Source of the DNA: Cerasicoccus maritimus
GTDB taxonomy: Bacteria; Verrucomicrobiota; Verrucomicrobiia; Opitutales; Cerasicoccaceae
Length of the DNA stretch: 64,000 nucleotides
Assembly: GCA_031296935.1 (NCBI GenBank)
Contig: JAVDPD010000008.1
Location: 106,216-170,215 of the forward strand
Direction: 5' to 3'
The position numbers and the translations under genes are program-made. Positions 15,343 through 24,386 of this stretch are shown here, one piece after another (within the stretch, counting starts at the first letter, position 1; every line of letters begins with the position of its first letter). The notes below the pieces were generated by a model. It saw only the letters and a program-made list of their open reading frames with translations, did not search any database and was not told where the DNA came from.

Positions 15343-16077
15343 TTAGGAGCGGAGGCCGAGGACGTCTTCCATATTGTAGACGCCGGGTTCCTTGCCGAGG
15401 ACCCAGTGGCCGGCGCGGATGGCGCCGCGGGCGAAGATGCCGCGGTCTTCGGCGTGGTGGCTCAGCGAAATGCGCTCATGCGGGCCAGCAAAGAGGACCT
15501 CGTGGTCGCCCACAATGCTGCCGCCACGGACGGCGTGCACGCCGACTTCGTTTTGCGGACGCGCGCCGATATTGCCTTCACGGCCATGCTGGAGGTTGTC
15601 GCGGGTCAGGCCACGGGCATCGATGACTTGCTCGATCAGGCGCTCCGCGGTGCCGCTGGGCGCATCGATCTTGCTGTGGTGGTGCATCTCGATGATCTCG
15701 GCTTCGTATTCGGCGGAGAGTAACTTCGCGGCCTTGCCAACCAAGTGAAACAACACGTTGACGCCGATGGAGAAATTACCAGCCCAAACCATAGGGATCG
15801 ACTTTGCGGCCTCAAGAATGGTTTCGCGTTCTTCGGCGGTGTGGCCGGTTGCACCAATGACCATCGGCTTGCCGTGCTCGGCGGCGAGCTTGGCCACGAC
15901 GGGCGTCACTTCGTGGAACGAGAAGTCGATGACGACATCGCAGTCGGCAATGCAGCCAGTGGGGTTGTCGCCTTGATCGCAGGCCGCGAGGATGACGGCG
16001 TCGCTCTCGGGAGCAGCCTTGGAGATAGCCTGGCCCATGCGGCCATTGGCTCCGACTAGTAATACTTTAAGCGCCAT
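15343..16077 (-). CDS. dapB: 4-hydroxy-tetrahydrodipicolinate reductase
   Basis: DapB reduces 4-hydroxy-tetrahydrodipicolinate to tetrahydrodipicolinate with NAD(P)H in lysine and meso-diaminopimelate synthesis. The 244-residue protein starts with the Rossmann motif VLLVGANGRMGQAI, and has the catalytic/substrate segment EIIEMHHHSKIDAPSGTA and the end motif AIRAGHWVLGKEPGVYNMEDVLGL. It is 110 bases downstream of dapA on the same strand, with an inverted repeat between them. The length is slightly shorter than E. coli DapB but normal for the family. Confidence 0.95.
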   Translation of the reverse strand: MALKVLLVGANGRMGQAISKAAPESDAVILAACDQGDNPTGCIADCDVVIDFSFHEVTPVVAKLAAEHGKPMVIGATGHTAEERETILEAAKSIPMVWAGNFSIGVNVLFHLVGKAAKLLSAEYEAEIIEMHHHSKIDAPSGTAERLIEQVIDARGLTRDNLQHGREGNIGARPQNEVGVHAVRGGSIVGDHEVLFAGPHERISLSHHAEDRGIFARGAIRAGHWVLGKEPGVYNMEDVLGLRS

Positions 16078-16111
16078 GATGCTGAATAATTTTCAATTTT
16101 CAGTGGTCAGT

Positions 16112-16172
16112 GGTCGATTATCAATTGGATCGGGCTTGCCCAAATCGAAAAACTGAAAATCGATAATCGACC
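16112..16172. repeat. Inverted repeat between dapA and dapB
   Basis: GGTCGATTATC (16112-16122) is perfectly complementary to GATAATCGACC (16162-16172). Outer TTTTCAGT/ACTGAAAA segments and a TTATCAATT/AATTATCAA pair allow other pairings. It lies in the 110-base gap inside a probable operon, so it may attenuate dapB or be a repeat insertion. Confidence 0.5.
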
Positions 16173-16187
16173 TTTGATAATTAACTT

Positions 16188-17081
16188 TTAATAGCCGACT
16201 TCCTTGAGCGTCGCCAGGAGTTGGGCCTCGGTTTCGGCGGTCATTTCGCAGAGCGGCAGGCGGACGGCCGACGACGAGATGATGCCCAGCTTTTGCATCG
16301 CCACCTTGCAGGGGACGGGATTGGGCTGGATGAAGAGGTCGCCAAAGAGCGGCTGGAAGCGGCGGTTGATCTTGTCAGCGGCGGCGAAATCGTTCTTCAG
16401 GCAGAGCTGGACCATTTCGACGAGCTCCTTGACCACGAAATTCGAGGCCACGCTAATGACGCCCTTCGCGCCAAAGGACATGAAGGGCAGGGTGAGGCCG
16501 TCGTCGCCGGAGAGGATCAGGTAGTCGTCGCCAAGCTTTTGCGCCAGAGCGGCTACGCGGCTGGATGCGCCGCCAGCTTCCTTGATGCCGCAAACGTGCG
16601 GATACTTCTCGAACAGGCGAGCACAGACGTCGACCGGGATGTCGATGCCGCAGCGGCCGGGAATCGAGTAAAGGATGATCGGCTTTTCGGTCGATTCCGC
16701 AATCGCGCTGAAGTGGCGGAAGAGGCCCTCGGCGCTCGGCTTATTGTAATACGGCGCGACGACGAGCATACCGGTAACCCCGTCGTTGGCGGCGGCGCGC
16801 TTGGTCAGCGAGACGGCCTCGGTCGTGGAATTGGAGCCCGTGCCAGCGAGGACGGGGACTTTGCCCGCTGCCGCGTCGGCCACGGTTTGAATGACCTGGC
16901 TGTGCTCGTCGTGATCGAGAGTGGGGGACTCGCCAGTCGTGCCGACGGCGACGAGGCCATTGATTCCTTCGGCGACCTGCTTTTCCACCAGCGCGGAGAG
17001 CTCGTCGTATGCGACAGAGCCATCGTTATGCATCGGCGTAACGAGCGCAGTGTGAACGCCATAGAATTGGGTTGTGTTCAT
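16188..17081 (-). CDS. dapA: 4-hydroxy-tetrahydrodipicolinate synthase
   Basis: DapA condenses pyruvate with aspartate semialdehyde, the first committed step to lysine and diaminopimelate. The 297-residue TIM-barrel protein shows FYGVHTALVTPMHNDGSVAY at the start, the VAVGTTGESPTL loop, YNKPSAEG, YSIPGRCGIDIP, and the Schiff-base lysine in CGIKEAGGAS. All match the DapA/N-acetylneuraminate lyase superfamily, and the pairing with dapB fixes the substrate. It is the first gene of the dapA-dapB pair; upstream, at 17082-17182, is a promoter-sized gap shared with the divergent pilT-like gene. Confidence 0.95.
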   Translation of the reverse strand: MNTTQFYGVHTALVTPMHNDGSVAYDELSALVEKQVAEGINGLVAVGTTGESPTLDHDEHSQVIQTVADAAAGKVPVLAGTGSNSTTEAVSLTKRAAANDGVTGMLVVAPYYNKPSAEGLFRHFSAIAESTEKPIILYSIPGRCGIDIPVDVCARLFEKYPHVCGIKEAGGASSRVAALAQKLGDDYLILSGDDGLTLPFMSFGAKGVISVASNFVVKELVEMVQLCLKNDFAAADKINRRFQPLFGDLFIQPNPVPCKVAMQKLGIISSSAVRLPLCEMTAETEAQLLATLKEVGY

Positions 17082-17182
17082 TCGAGGTTCTTTTAAGCTA
17101 AATTTCAGTTATCTAAAGCGGCTACTTATTGCGAAGGCGCCGCCCATGACAACGGTATTTTGCAAACACTCAAACCTGCGCC

Positions 17183-18289
17183 ATGTCCGAGTCCATCGAA
17201 TTATTTAACAGTCTTCTACAACTTGCTGTCGAGAACGGCGCGAGTGATATTCACATCAAGACGGAAAAGCCGGCGTTTCTGCGCCTTCACGGACACCTGG
17301 AGCCGGTCGATATGGACCCACTGGGCCACGAGCAGATCCTCGAGTTTATCGAGCAAAGCGTGCCTGAGCAATTTTACGAAAGCTGGAAGAATGACAACCA
17401 GGTCGACTACTGTTACGACCTCGAAGAACTCGGCCTTGGACGTTTTCGTGTCAATGGCTTCTACCAGCGCGGCGTGCCGAGCATTGTTTTCCGTCACGTT
17501 AAGGACACCCCGCCGACCTTTGAGGACCTGAACCACGACCCGGACCAGTTTAAGAAGTTCTGCACCCACCGCGATGGCATTGTGCTCGTTTGCGGCGCGA
17601 CCGGTTCCGGTAAGAGCTCCACGCTCGCGGCGATGCTAGACTTTATCAACGAGAATTACGACAAGCACATTGTCACCCTCGAAGACCCGATTGAATTCAA
17701 CTACACCGACAAGAAATCAGTGTTCAATCAGCGCGAAATCGGGATCGACGCGCCGACCTTTCACCACGGCCTCAAGGCGGTGCTTCGTCAGGATCCGGAC
17801 GTGATTCTGATCGGGGAAATGCGTGATAAGTCGACCTTTGAAACCGCACTTCACGCTGCGGAAACCGGTCACTTGGTCTTCGGCACCTTGCACGCCGGTA
17901 GCGCGCAGCAGGCGATTCAGCGTTTGTTTGAATTCTTCCCGGTCGAGCAGCAGCACTCCATGCGCCGCCAGATTGCAAGCACGCTGCGTGGCACCGTTAC
18001 GCAAAAGCTGATTCCTGGCATCGAGGGCGGGCGCGTGCCTTGTGTGGAGGTGTTCGTGATCGACAGCTTGGGGCGCACGGTCATTGAGGACGGCGAATTC
18101 CAGAAGATCAACGGCGTCATCGACGGCAACGACGAGTCTGGCTCGAAGTCATTCAACAAGGACCTTTACCGCCTCATCAAGGCGGGCCTCGTCTCGAAGG
18201 CGGACGGTCTCGAAGCTTCGCCAAACCCGAAGGCGCTGGAAATGAACTTGAAGGGCATCTTCCTGAGCACCGGCGGCCTGGTTGGGTAA
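17183..18289 (+). CDS. PilT-type twitching/retraction ATPase
   Basis: This 368-residue hexameric ATPase would power retraction of type IV pili. It carries Walker A GATGSGKSS near residue 138, the Asp box (TLEDPIEFNY), the Walker B region LRQDPDVILIGEMRD and the His box LVFGTLHAGSAQQAIQRLFEFFP, all in PilT/PilU order. The N-terminal PAS-like domain (SDIHIKTEKPAFLRLHGHL) is also present. PilT and PilU cannot be separated with confidence. No other pilus machinery gene lies next to it, though a prepilin-like protein is encoded at 30970. The 162 bases after it precede fabD. Confidence 0.9.
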   Translation: MSESIELFNSLLQLAVENGASDIHIKTEKPAFLRLHGHLEPVDMDPLGHEQILEFIEQSVPEQFYESWKNDNQVDYCYDLEELGLGRFRVNGFYQRGVPSIVFRHVKDTPPTFEDLNHDPDQFKKFCTHRDGIVLVCGATGSGKSSTLAAMLDFINENYDKHIVTLEDPIEFNYTDKKSVFNQREIGIDAPTFHHGLKAVLRQDPDVILIGEMRDKSTFETALHAAETGHLVFGTLHAGSAQQAIQRLFEFFPVEQQHSMRRQIASTLRGTVTQKLIPGIEGGRVPCVEVFVIDSLGRTVIEDGEFQKINGVIDGNDESGSKSFNKDLYRLIKAGLVSKADGLEASPNPKALEMNLKGIFLSTGGLVG

Positions 18290-18302
18290 AGGTAGCCAGC
18301 TA

Positions 18303-18370
18303 ATTTTGGCCCACGCGCACGCAATCTATTAGAAATTGGCCCGCGAACACAAATTTGGCGCCAATTTGGC
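18303..18370 (+). promoter_or_regulatory. Four TTGGC boxes upstream of fabD
   Basis: TTGGC occurs in the same orientation at 18306, 18336, 18355 and 18366, each after an AT-rich lead. Intervals are 30, 19 and 11 bases, close to three, two and one helical turns. The last two sit around the palindrome TTGGCGCCAA (18355-18364). It lies about 80 bases before the fabD start and may bind a regulator. Confidence 0.3.
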
Positions 18371-18451
18371 ATTCATAAGACGTATTTCCGAGGGCAAATT
18401 GGTTTTTAATCTTTTCATGCGCCGGGATTTCCGTGAAATGCTCTTCCCCTT

Positions 18452-19357
18452 ATGGCAGTAGCATTCATTTTTTCGGGTCAAGGCGCGCAAGCGGTCGGCA
18501 TGGGCAAGTCCCTGTGCGAAAACAGCGGCGCAGCCAAGCAAGTATTCGACCAGGCCAACGAAGTGTTGGGCTGGGATTTGAAGTCCCTTTGCTTTGACGG
18601 CCCCACCGAAAAGTTGACCGAAACCCGCGTGTGCCAACCGGCGCTTTACGTGCACGGCATCGCCGTAGTCGCCGCTCTTCGTGAGCTGGGCAAAGTCCCG
18701 GAAATCGGCGGTGCCGCAGGCCTCAGCCTCGGTGAATTGACCGCGCTGCACCTCGCAGGCGTGTTTGATTTCGCAACCGGGCTCGAGGTCGTAGCCAAGC
18801 GTGGCGCGCTGATGCAGGAAGCCTGCGAAGCAACCAATGGCGGCATGACCAGCCTTCTCGGTGGCGACCTCCGGGCAGCCTACGACCTGGCCACTGCGCA
18901 CGATGTCGACGTGGCGAATTTGAATTGCCCGGGCCAAACCGTGCTTTCCGGCGACAAGGACAAGGTGGCCAACGCCACTGCCGCTGCGCAAGACGCTGGC
19001 TTTAAGCGCGCGATTCCGCTCAACGTGGCCGGCGCGTATCACAGCCGCCTCATGCAGCCCGCCGCTGACGCGTTCGCCGAGTTCCTCGCGGGTAAGGATT
19101 TTGCCGCGCCGATCATGCCGGTCTTCACCAACACGACTGGCCAGCAGATCAGCGAACCTCAGGCGATCAAGGATGCGCTCGTCCAGCAGGTGGTTTCTGC
19201 CGTGCGCTGGGAAGATTGCTTCCGTGGCCTGATGTCTCTCGGCATGACTGAGTTTTACGAATGCGGCCCCGGCGGCACCTTGGCCGGGTTGGCCAAACGC
19301 ATTGATCGCGACGCGACGGTTAAGTCGCTGAGCGAGTTCGCCGATTTGCCGCAATAA
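18452..19357 (+). CDS. fabD: Malonyl-CoA:ACP transacylase
   Basis: FabD moves malonyl from CoA to acyl carrier protein to feed fatty acid elongation. The 301 residues include FIFSGQGAQAVGMG at the start, the nucleophile S92, R117 in VAKRGALMQ and H197 in GAYHSRLM, at the spacing of E. coli FabD. The nucleophile elbow reads GLSLGE instead of the usual GHSxGE, so the histidine before the serine is replaced by leucine. This may tune activity but does not remove the catalytic dyad. It is 7 bases upstream of lepA. The FAS genes at 7.8-10.1 kb are the only other fatty acid genes in the window. Confidence 0.93.
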   Translation: MAVAFIFSGQGAQAVGMGKSLCENSGAAKQVFDQANEVLGWDLKSLCFDGPTEKLTETRVCQPALYVHGIAVVAALRELGKVPEIGGAAGLSLGELTALHLAGVFDFATGLEVVAKRGALMQEACEATNGGMTSLLGGDLRAAYDLATAHDVDVANLNCPGQTVLSGDKDKVANATAAAQDAGFKRAIPLNVAGAYHSRLMQPAADAFAEFLAGKDFAAPIMPVFTNTTGQQISEPQAIKDALVQQVVSAVRWEDCFRGLMSLGMTEFYECGPGGTLAGLAKRIDRDATVKSLSEFADLPQ

Positions 19358-19364
19358 GGCCTAT

Positions 19365-21164
19365 ATGAGTTCTACGGACCACATCCGCAATTTCTGTATC
19401 ATTGCGCACGTCGACCACGGCAAAACTACTTTGTCTGACCGGTTGCTGGAGCATACCCGCACCGTTGAGCGACGTGACATGAAGGCGCAGTTGCTTGACT
19501 CGATGGACCTCGAGCGCGAGCGCGGCATCACCATTAAGAGCCATCCCGTTTCGATGCTTTATCAGCACAACGGGAAGGATTATCTCTTCAACCTGATCGA
19601 CACCCCCGGGCACGTGGACTTCTCCTACGAAGTCTCGCGCAGTCTCGCCGCCTGTGAGGGCGCGCTGCTGCTCGTGGACGCCGCGCAGGGCATTGAGGCG
19701 CAAACCGTCGCCAACGCCCACCTGGCGCTCGATCAGGGGCTGGAGATCATCCCGGTAATCAATAAGGTCGACCTGCCTGGCGCGCAGCCGGAAATCATCG
19801 AGCAGCAGATTGAGGACGTGCTGGCGATTCCGCGCGAAGACGCCATCCACGCCAGTGGCAAGTCCGGCATCGGCATTGAAGACATTCTTGAAGCCGTGGC
19901 AACGCGCTTGCCCGCTCCGCGCTGGGTGGATTATCCGCAAGCGCGCTGCCTGATTTTTGACAGCGTTTACGATACCTACAAGGGCGTGATTTGCTTCGTG
20001 CGGGTGTTCTCGGGCACGATTAAGGCGGGCGATGAGGTCATCATGATGGGCACCGGCGAAAAGACACTGGTGAAGGAAGTTGGCCGTTTCTCGCCGCGTA
20101 TGCTGCCAGAAAAGGAACTCTCTGCCGGCCGTACTGGCTACATCGTCACCGCGATTAAGGAGCTGACGGAAATTAAGATCGGCGACACCATTACGCACGC
20201 TGCTAATCCCTCCAAGGACATGCTACCGGGCTACAAGGAAGTGCGCCCGATGGTCTTCAGCGGCATCTATCCGCTCGACACCAATGACTACGGCAAGCTC
20301 AAGTCCAGCATGGCCAAGCTTCAGCTCAACGACGCCGCGCTCGACTTCCAGTCGGAAAGCTCGGTGGCCCTGGGCTTCGGTTTCCGCTGCGGTTTCCTCG
20401 GCCTACTGCACATGGAAATCGTGCAGGAGCGTCTACGCCGCGAATACGACCTGGACATCATTTCGACGTACCCGAGCGTTGTTTACAAGGTCGGCCTGAC
20501 CGACGGCGAAGAAATGGAAGTTCACAACCCGGTCTTCATGCCGGAGCCCGCGGAAATCGATTACATCGAAGAGCCAACCATCAAGGCGACCATCCACACG
20601 CCAAGCGATAACATTGGCGATATTCTGGCCTTGGTTTCGGAAAAACGCGGTTTCTGCGAGCATACGGAAACCATTGATGGAACGCGTGTTATGCTCGTTT
20701 GCATCCTGCCGCTTAACGAGATCCTGATCGACTTCAATGACCGCCTAAAATCTGTCACTAAGGGCTACGGCTCGATGGACTACGAAATCGGCGACTATCA
20801 GCGCAGCGACCTCGTGAAGATGGATATCATGGTGCACGGCGAAATCGTGGACGCGTTTTCCTCGATCGTTCACCGCGAAAAGGCGGAAACGCGGGGTAGG
20901 GCGCTTTGCGAGCGACTCAAAGAGATCTTGCCTTCGCAAATGTTCAAGGTCCCAATCCAGGCGACCATTGGCTCGAAGGTGATCGCGCGTGAAACGCTGA
21001 GCGCCTTCCGCAAGGACGTGACCGCGAAGTGCTACGGCGGCGACATTACCCGTAAGCGTAAGCTGCTCGAAAAGCAGAAAAAGGGTAAGGAGCGCATGAA
21101 GCAAATCGGCAAGGTGTCGATTCCGCAGGACGCATTCATCAAGATTCTCAAAACCTCCAACTAG
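19365..21164 (+). CDS. lepA: Elongation factor 4
   Basis: LepA/EF4 is a ribosome-associated GTPase that acts in translation initiation and back-translocation. At 599 residues it is full length. G1 AHVDHGKTTLSDRLLEHT, G2 ERERGITI, G3 DTPGHVDFSYEVSRSL, G4 NKVDLPGA, and the LepA-specific C-terminal region from SVALGFGFRCGFLGLLHMEI to KQKKGKERMKQIG are all visible. It begins 7 bases after the fabD stop and is followed by lepB 18 bases downstream, the classical lepA-lepB pair. Confidence 0.97.
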   Translation: MSSTDHIRNFCIIAHVDHGKTTLSDRLLEHTRTVERRDMKAQLLDSMDLERERGITIKSHPVSMLYQHNGKDYLFNLIDTPGHVDFSYEVSRSLAACEGALLLVDAAQGIEAQTVANAHLALDQGLEIIPVINKVDLPGAQPEIIEQQIEDVLAIPREDAIHASGKSGIGIEDILEAVATRLPAPRWVDYPQARCLIFDSVYDTYKGVICFVRVFSGTIKAGDEVIMMGTGEKTLVKEVGRFSPRMLPEKELSAGRTGYIVTAIKELTEIKIGDTITHAANPSKDMLPGYKEVRPMVFSGIYPLDTNDYGKLKSSMAKLQLNDAALDFQSESSVALGFGFRCGFLGLLHMEIVQERLRREYDLDIISTYPSVVYKVGLTDGEEMEVHNPVFMPEPAEIDYIEEPTIKATIHTPSDNIGDILALVSEKRGFCEHTETIDGTRVMLVCILPLNEILIDFNDRLKSVTKGYGSMDYEIGDYQRSDLVKMDIMVHGEIVDAFSSIVHREKAETRGRALCERLKEILPSQMFKVPIQATIGSKVIARETLSAFRKDVTAKCYGGDITRKRKLLEKQKKGKERMKQIGKVSIPQDAFIKILKTSN

Positions 21165-21182
21165 ACACCAGCAACAATCCGC

Positions 21183-22610
21183 ATGGGGCTATTCGGCAAC
21201 AAACAAAAGAAACTGCGCAAAGAATGCCGCATGCTGCTCAGCTATGCGCACAAGGTGGTCAACTATCGCCGCGACGAGCTGAGTGAAGAGGCCCTGGCGC
21301 AGATTGCCCAAGCCCGCGGCATGCTCGAGGAAAAGCTGGTCGAAAAAGCTCCTGAGAAAGAGCTCACCCGGGAGCGCGACACGCTGGACAAGGTCCTGAA
21401 GCGGCATGGTGGCGCGATTTATCCGGTGACCTTTGGCAACGAAAACGTCGAAATGGTGATCATCGCGGTCATTCTCGCAATCGGCGTCCGGACGTATTTC
21501 TTCCAGCCGTTTAAGATTCCAACCAATTCAATGTGGCCGACTTATGCGGGGCTCAATGCCACGGTTTACCCACCGGATGAGCCACGCCCGTCGTTCCCGA
21601 AGCGATTTTTTCTCGGCGCCACACAGGGCTTGCTAGGCTCGGCCTTTGGTAATTTTAACCATTACATCACTGCGCCGGTCAGCGGTGAGTTGGTGCTTCC
21701 AGTTTATGTTCAGCAAACTGATGCTGGGCTGGATGGGCTCCGTGTAATGCCGTTTTATTTGCCAGAGCAGCGTCCATTTGCTGGAGGAAAAATTCCGCTG
21801 TTGAACAAGATTCAGACCAGTCAGCGCGTATACCGCATAGTTGTAGGTGGCGAGATCGTTAGCTTCGATACACCGGGAGAGTTTGAGCTGGAAGACGTTA
21901 TCCTGCAAAGCTGGTTCCCCGAGGAGTCGTGGTTGGACTACGGCCTAACCAAGGTCTTCATGGACTACCAGGCCAAGGGCAAGGTGTCGCAATATGCCGG
22001 ACAACGCGGCGCTTATTTGATCCACACGGGCATTCAGATTGGCGAGGGTAACGCGATTCTGGACTTCAATATCAACAGCGGCGATATGCTCTTCGTGGAC
22101 CGCTTTAGCTACAATTTCGTTGAACCCAAAGTCGGTTCGCCAATTGTATTCCGCACGGAGAACATCCCTGGGGCACGCCGTCGTGATCCACAAACTGGAA
22201 TCCTGCATCCCGAAGAGCTTTACTACATTAAACGGCTCGTGGGCGCGCCCGGAGATACACTGGAAATCAAGGGTAACACGCTTTACAGCAATGGTGCGCC
22301 AGTTGAGGGTGCCGACGCTTTTGATCTCAACTCCAAGCGCGAAGAAGGCTATCCAGGCTACCGGGCAATTCGTTGGCTTGGCGAAGGCAATACGCTCACC
22401 ATTCCCGAAGATTACTTCTTTGCCATGGGCGACAATTCGCCACACAGCTCGGACGGCCGTTTCTGGGGCTACGGCGAGGAAAGCTCCGTGCTGACGCCGG
22501 CGGAAAAGGCAGCTGGTGTTCCGGTCAACATGGTGCCGGAAGATGACGTGATTGGCCGCGCATCCTTTATTTTCTACCCATTTTCACACCGCTGGGGGCC
22601 TGCGAAGTAA
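21183..22610 (+). CDS. lepB: Signal peptidase I with large insertion
   Basis: Signal peptidase I removes Sec/Tat signal peptides outside the inner membrane. The 475-residue protein is much longer than usual. An N-terminal 85-residue charged coiled region precedes a membrane helix (VEMVIIAVILAIGVRTYFF); the catalytic serine S116 lies in IPTNSMWPT and the general base K350 in YYIKRLVGAPGDTLEIKG, followed by the GDNSPHSSDGRFWG box. The serine-lysine separation of about 234 residues compares with about 55 in E. coli LepB, so an extra domain of some 180 residues is inserted between them. It follows lepA by 18 bases. Confidence 0.93.
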   Translation: MGLFGNKQKKLRKECRMLLSYAHKVVNYRRDELSEEALAQIAQARGMLEEKLVEKAPEKELTRERDTLDKVLKRHGGAIYPVTFGNENVEMVIIAVILAIGVRTYFFQPFKIPTNSMWPTYAGLNATVYPPDEPRPSFPKRFFLGATQGLLGSAFGNFNHYITAPVSGELVLPVYVQQTDAGLDGLRVMPFYLPEQRPFAGGKIPLLNKIQTSQRVYRIVVGGEIVSFDTPGEFELEDVILQSWFPEESWLDYGLTKVFMDYQAKGKVSQYAGQRGAYLIHTGIQIGEGNAILDFNINSGDMLFVDRFSYNFVEPKVGSPIVFRTENIPGARRRDPQTGILHPEELYYIKRLVGAPGDTLEIKGNTLYSNGAPVEGADAFDLNSKREEGYPGYRAIRWLGEGNTLTIPEDYFFAMGDNSPHSSDGRFWGYGEESSVLTPAEKAAGVPVNMVPEDDVIGRASFIFYPFSHRWGPAK

Positions 22611-22649
22611 GCCTATTGAATCGTTCTTTACGACGGACGGGAAGGGCGT

Positions 22650-23396
22650 TTACTCCGGTTTTTCTGAGGTTTTCGATGTGGTTTCGGCCTCATTTAGGTC
22701 AAATCCTACTAATACCTCACGTAGCCAAGTGCTGAAGCGTCCATTGATGTATTCATCCCATTCGAAGGCTACGAGCCCAACGCCAGGAGTCATATAAAAG
22801 CGAAAACGGCTCGAATCTTCGGGGTTTTCGGCGTCCATTTCGGTCAGTTGATATACAACGCATTCGTAGACGCCGATCGATGTTTTGACCTTGGCTCCGG
22901 TGCTTAGGATCTTCCAGTCTTTGCCTGAGCTCGATTGGTAGCGAAAGCCCGACTTGACCGGATACGGGAGTGTCAGGTTGAACTCATCCAGAGATTTTGG
23001 ACTGATGGATTTGTCTATTGTATCGTAATCGCTGAAGTCGTAGCTGCCATTGCGATTATGGTATTCCCAGAAATACGTAACGCTGCCGGATTCCATGGGC
23101 TCATTGGCTGCGCGTTGCTCTGCCGTGCGATAGTCGTTGGTGATCTCAATCTGGTAGCATGTAACGCCGTCGATGACCTTGGTCGCAATAACTTCCTCGG
23201 TCGTCACGCCCATGCGTGCAGTCAGAAGGCCTTGCACAAAGAAAGCATCAGATTTCCATTTGGCGCCCAGCGTTCGTGGTTGAATCTGCTCAGCAGTCGG
23301 CAACTCGGAAATCGGCGCCTTCGGAGAGGTCGCCAGCAACGAGCATTGCGCTAGCAGAAAAGAAAAACAAAATAGTAGAATCTGCCATTTCTTCAT
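22650..23396 (-). CDS. Exported hypothetical protein
   Basis: This 248-residue protein has a signal peptide (MKKWQILLFCFSFLLAQCSLLA); the cysteine at 18 does not sit in a canonical lipobox, so export to the periplasm or outer membrane is likely but lipidation is unsure. The rest is beta-rich with no recognised family and reads like a substrate-free beta barrel or Lol-type fold: GVTCYQIEI, RYQSSSGKDWKILSTGAKVKTSIGVYECVVYQL, FRFYMTPGVGLVAFEWDEY. This pattern recalls uncharacterised DUF3108-type proteins. It is convergent with lepB. Confidence 0.6.
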   Translation of the reverse strand: MKKWQILLFCFSFLLAQCSLLATSPKAPISELPTAEQIQPRTLGAKWKSDAFFVQGLLTARMGVTTEEVIATKVIDGVTCYQIEITNDYRTAEQRAANEPMESGSVTYFWEYHNRNGSYDFSDYDTIDKSISPKSLDEFNLTLPYPVKSGFRYQSSSGKDWKILSTGAKVKTSIGVYECVVYQLTEMDAENPEDSSRFRFYMTPGVGLVAFEWDEYINGRFSTWLREVLVGFDLNEAETTSKTSEKPE

Positions 23397-23529
23397 AACA
23401 TAGGCATTACAATTAAATCATACCGCGCAAACAAGCCCGCAATCCTCCTTTTTCCAAATATACAGCTAAATGCGCACAATATATATTATGTCTAATTTCT
23501 AAATGGAGTGCAAATTGTGATCTCTCCCC

Positions 23530-24180
23530 TTATTTTTCGCGCAACCAAGACAGCAGCTCGTTTGGTCTGTCGACTACCGTTGCTGGCGATTGTTTGACTA
23601 ATACGTTTCGTACATTGAAGCCCCAGCTGACTCCGACTGCAAGGACCTCTGCCTTGGCTGCCGCTTTGAGGTCTCGGCATTCATCGCCGATGAAGATGAT
23701 TTCCTCCGGCTTAAGCGTGAAAGTCTTCATGATGGCTTTCAGGTTTTTGGCTTTGCCACCGAGCTTGGTCGTGGTGCTGATAAAATCGAAGAACGCCAAG
23801 TCTTCCTTTTCAAGAAATGCGCGCACGTTGGCTTTAGCATTCGAAGTCAGGATGCCGAGCACCTCTACCTGTGGGCGCAGCTCGCGCAAGACCTCCGGCA
23901 TACCGGCAATCGGCTGAATCTCGCCCATGCGTTTGCCAAAAATCCGCCGCCCCTCGCGCACCATCGACGGAATTTTCATGCGCGGTATGTCATATTCGCG
24001 GATGAACTGCTTAAGCGTTAGGTTGCGTGCATGCGGCAATTCCTTCTCGGTCACAGGCTTGTAACCATAGACAGGAGCCAGACGATTGTAGAGCTTCACC
24101 GCGTCGTTGAAGGTATCGGCGAGAGTCCCGTCGAAATCGAAAACGACAGCAGAAGGTAAACTCTTGATCTTAGCAGGCAT
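23530..24180 (-). CDS. HAD-family phosphatase, phosphoglycolate phosphatase-like
   Basis: About 216 residues in the HAD superfamily. Motif I is VVFDFDGTLADTFNDAV, motif II LGILTSNAKANVRAFLEK, motif III lies in the KAKNLKAIMK region, and motif IV is IIFIGDECRDLKAAAKAEV. The cap domain is the helical C1 type of Gph-like enzymes. The ATG at 24180 (MPAKIKSLPS) is chosen because motif I follows directly; the frame stays open 23 codons upstream. The substrate is not determinable: phosphoglycolate, pyrophosphate or sugar phosphates are possible. It is divergent from hemN across a short intergenic stretch. Confidence 0.8.
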   Translation of the reverse strand: MPAKIKSLPSAVVFDFDGTLADTFNDAVKLYNRLAPVYGYKPVTEKELPHARNLTLKQFIREYDIPRMKIPSMVREGRRIFGKRMGEIQPIAGMPEVLRELRPQVEVLGILTSNAKANVRAFLEKEDLAFFDFISTTTKLGGKAKNLKAIMKTFTLKPEEIIFIGDECRDLKAAAKAEVLAVGVSWGFNVRNVLVKQSPATVVDRPNELLSWLREK

Positions 24181-24386
24181 ATTAGGTTGTAGCATCCAAA
24201 CCGCCACCCAGATGGCAAATGCAAAGAACGCCGCCCTGCCCGATTTCACAAAAACGTGTCATCGTTTCAGCTGAGAGTATTCTTCGCCCACAGTGACAGC
24301 GGCCGGATCGGCCATTATCGGAATGATTACTACGGGTTTGGACGTGCAATCCATCCGCATACCCCTTATATTTGGGTGTTTACGAA

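Noticed and set aside
15276-15626. A + strand frame of 116 codons with many Gly and Arg
   Set aside because: It is the antisense shadow of dapB, caused by high GC content, and has a repetitive low-complexity translation.
16221-17096. A 291-codon + strand frame opposite dapA
   Set aside because: Long, but exactly antisense to a well-conserved dapA; no known domain is seen and the codon pattern follows dapA on the other strand.
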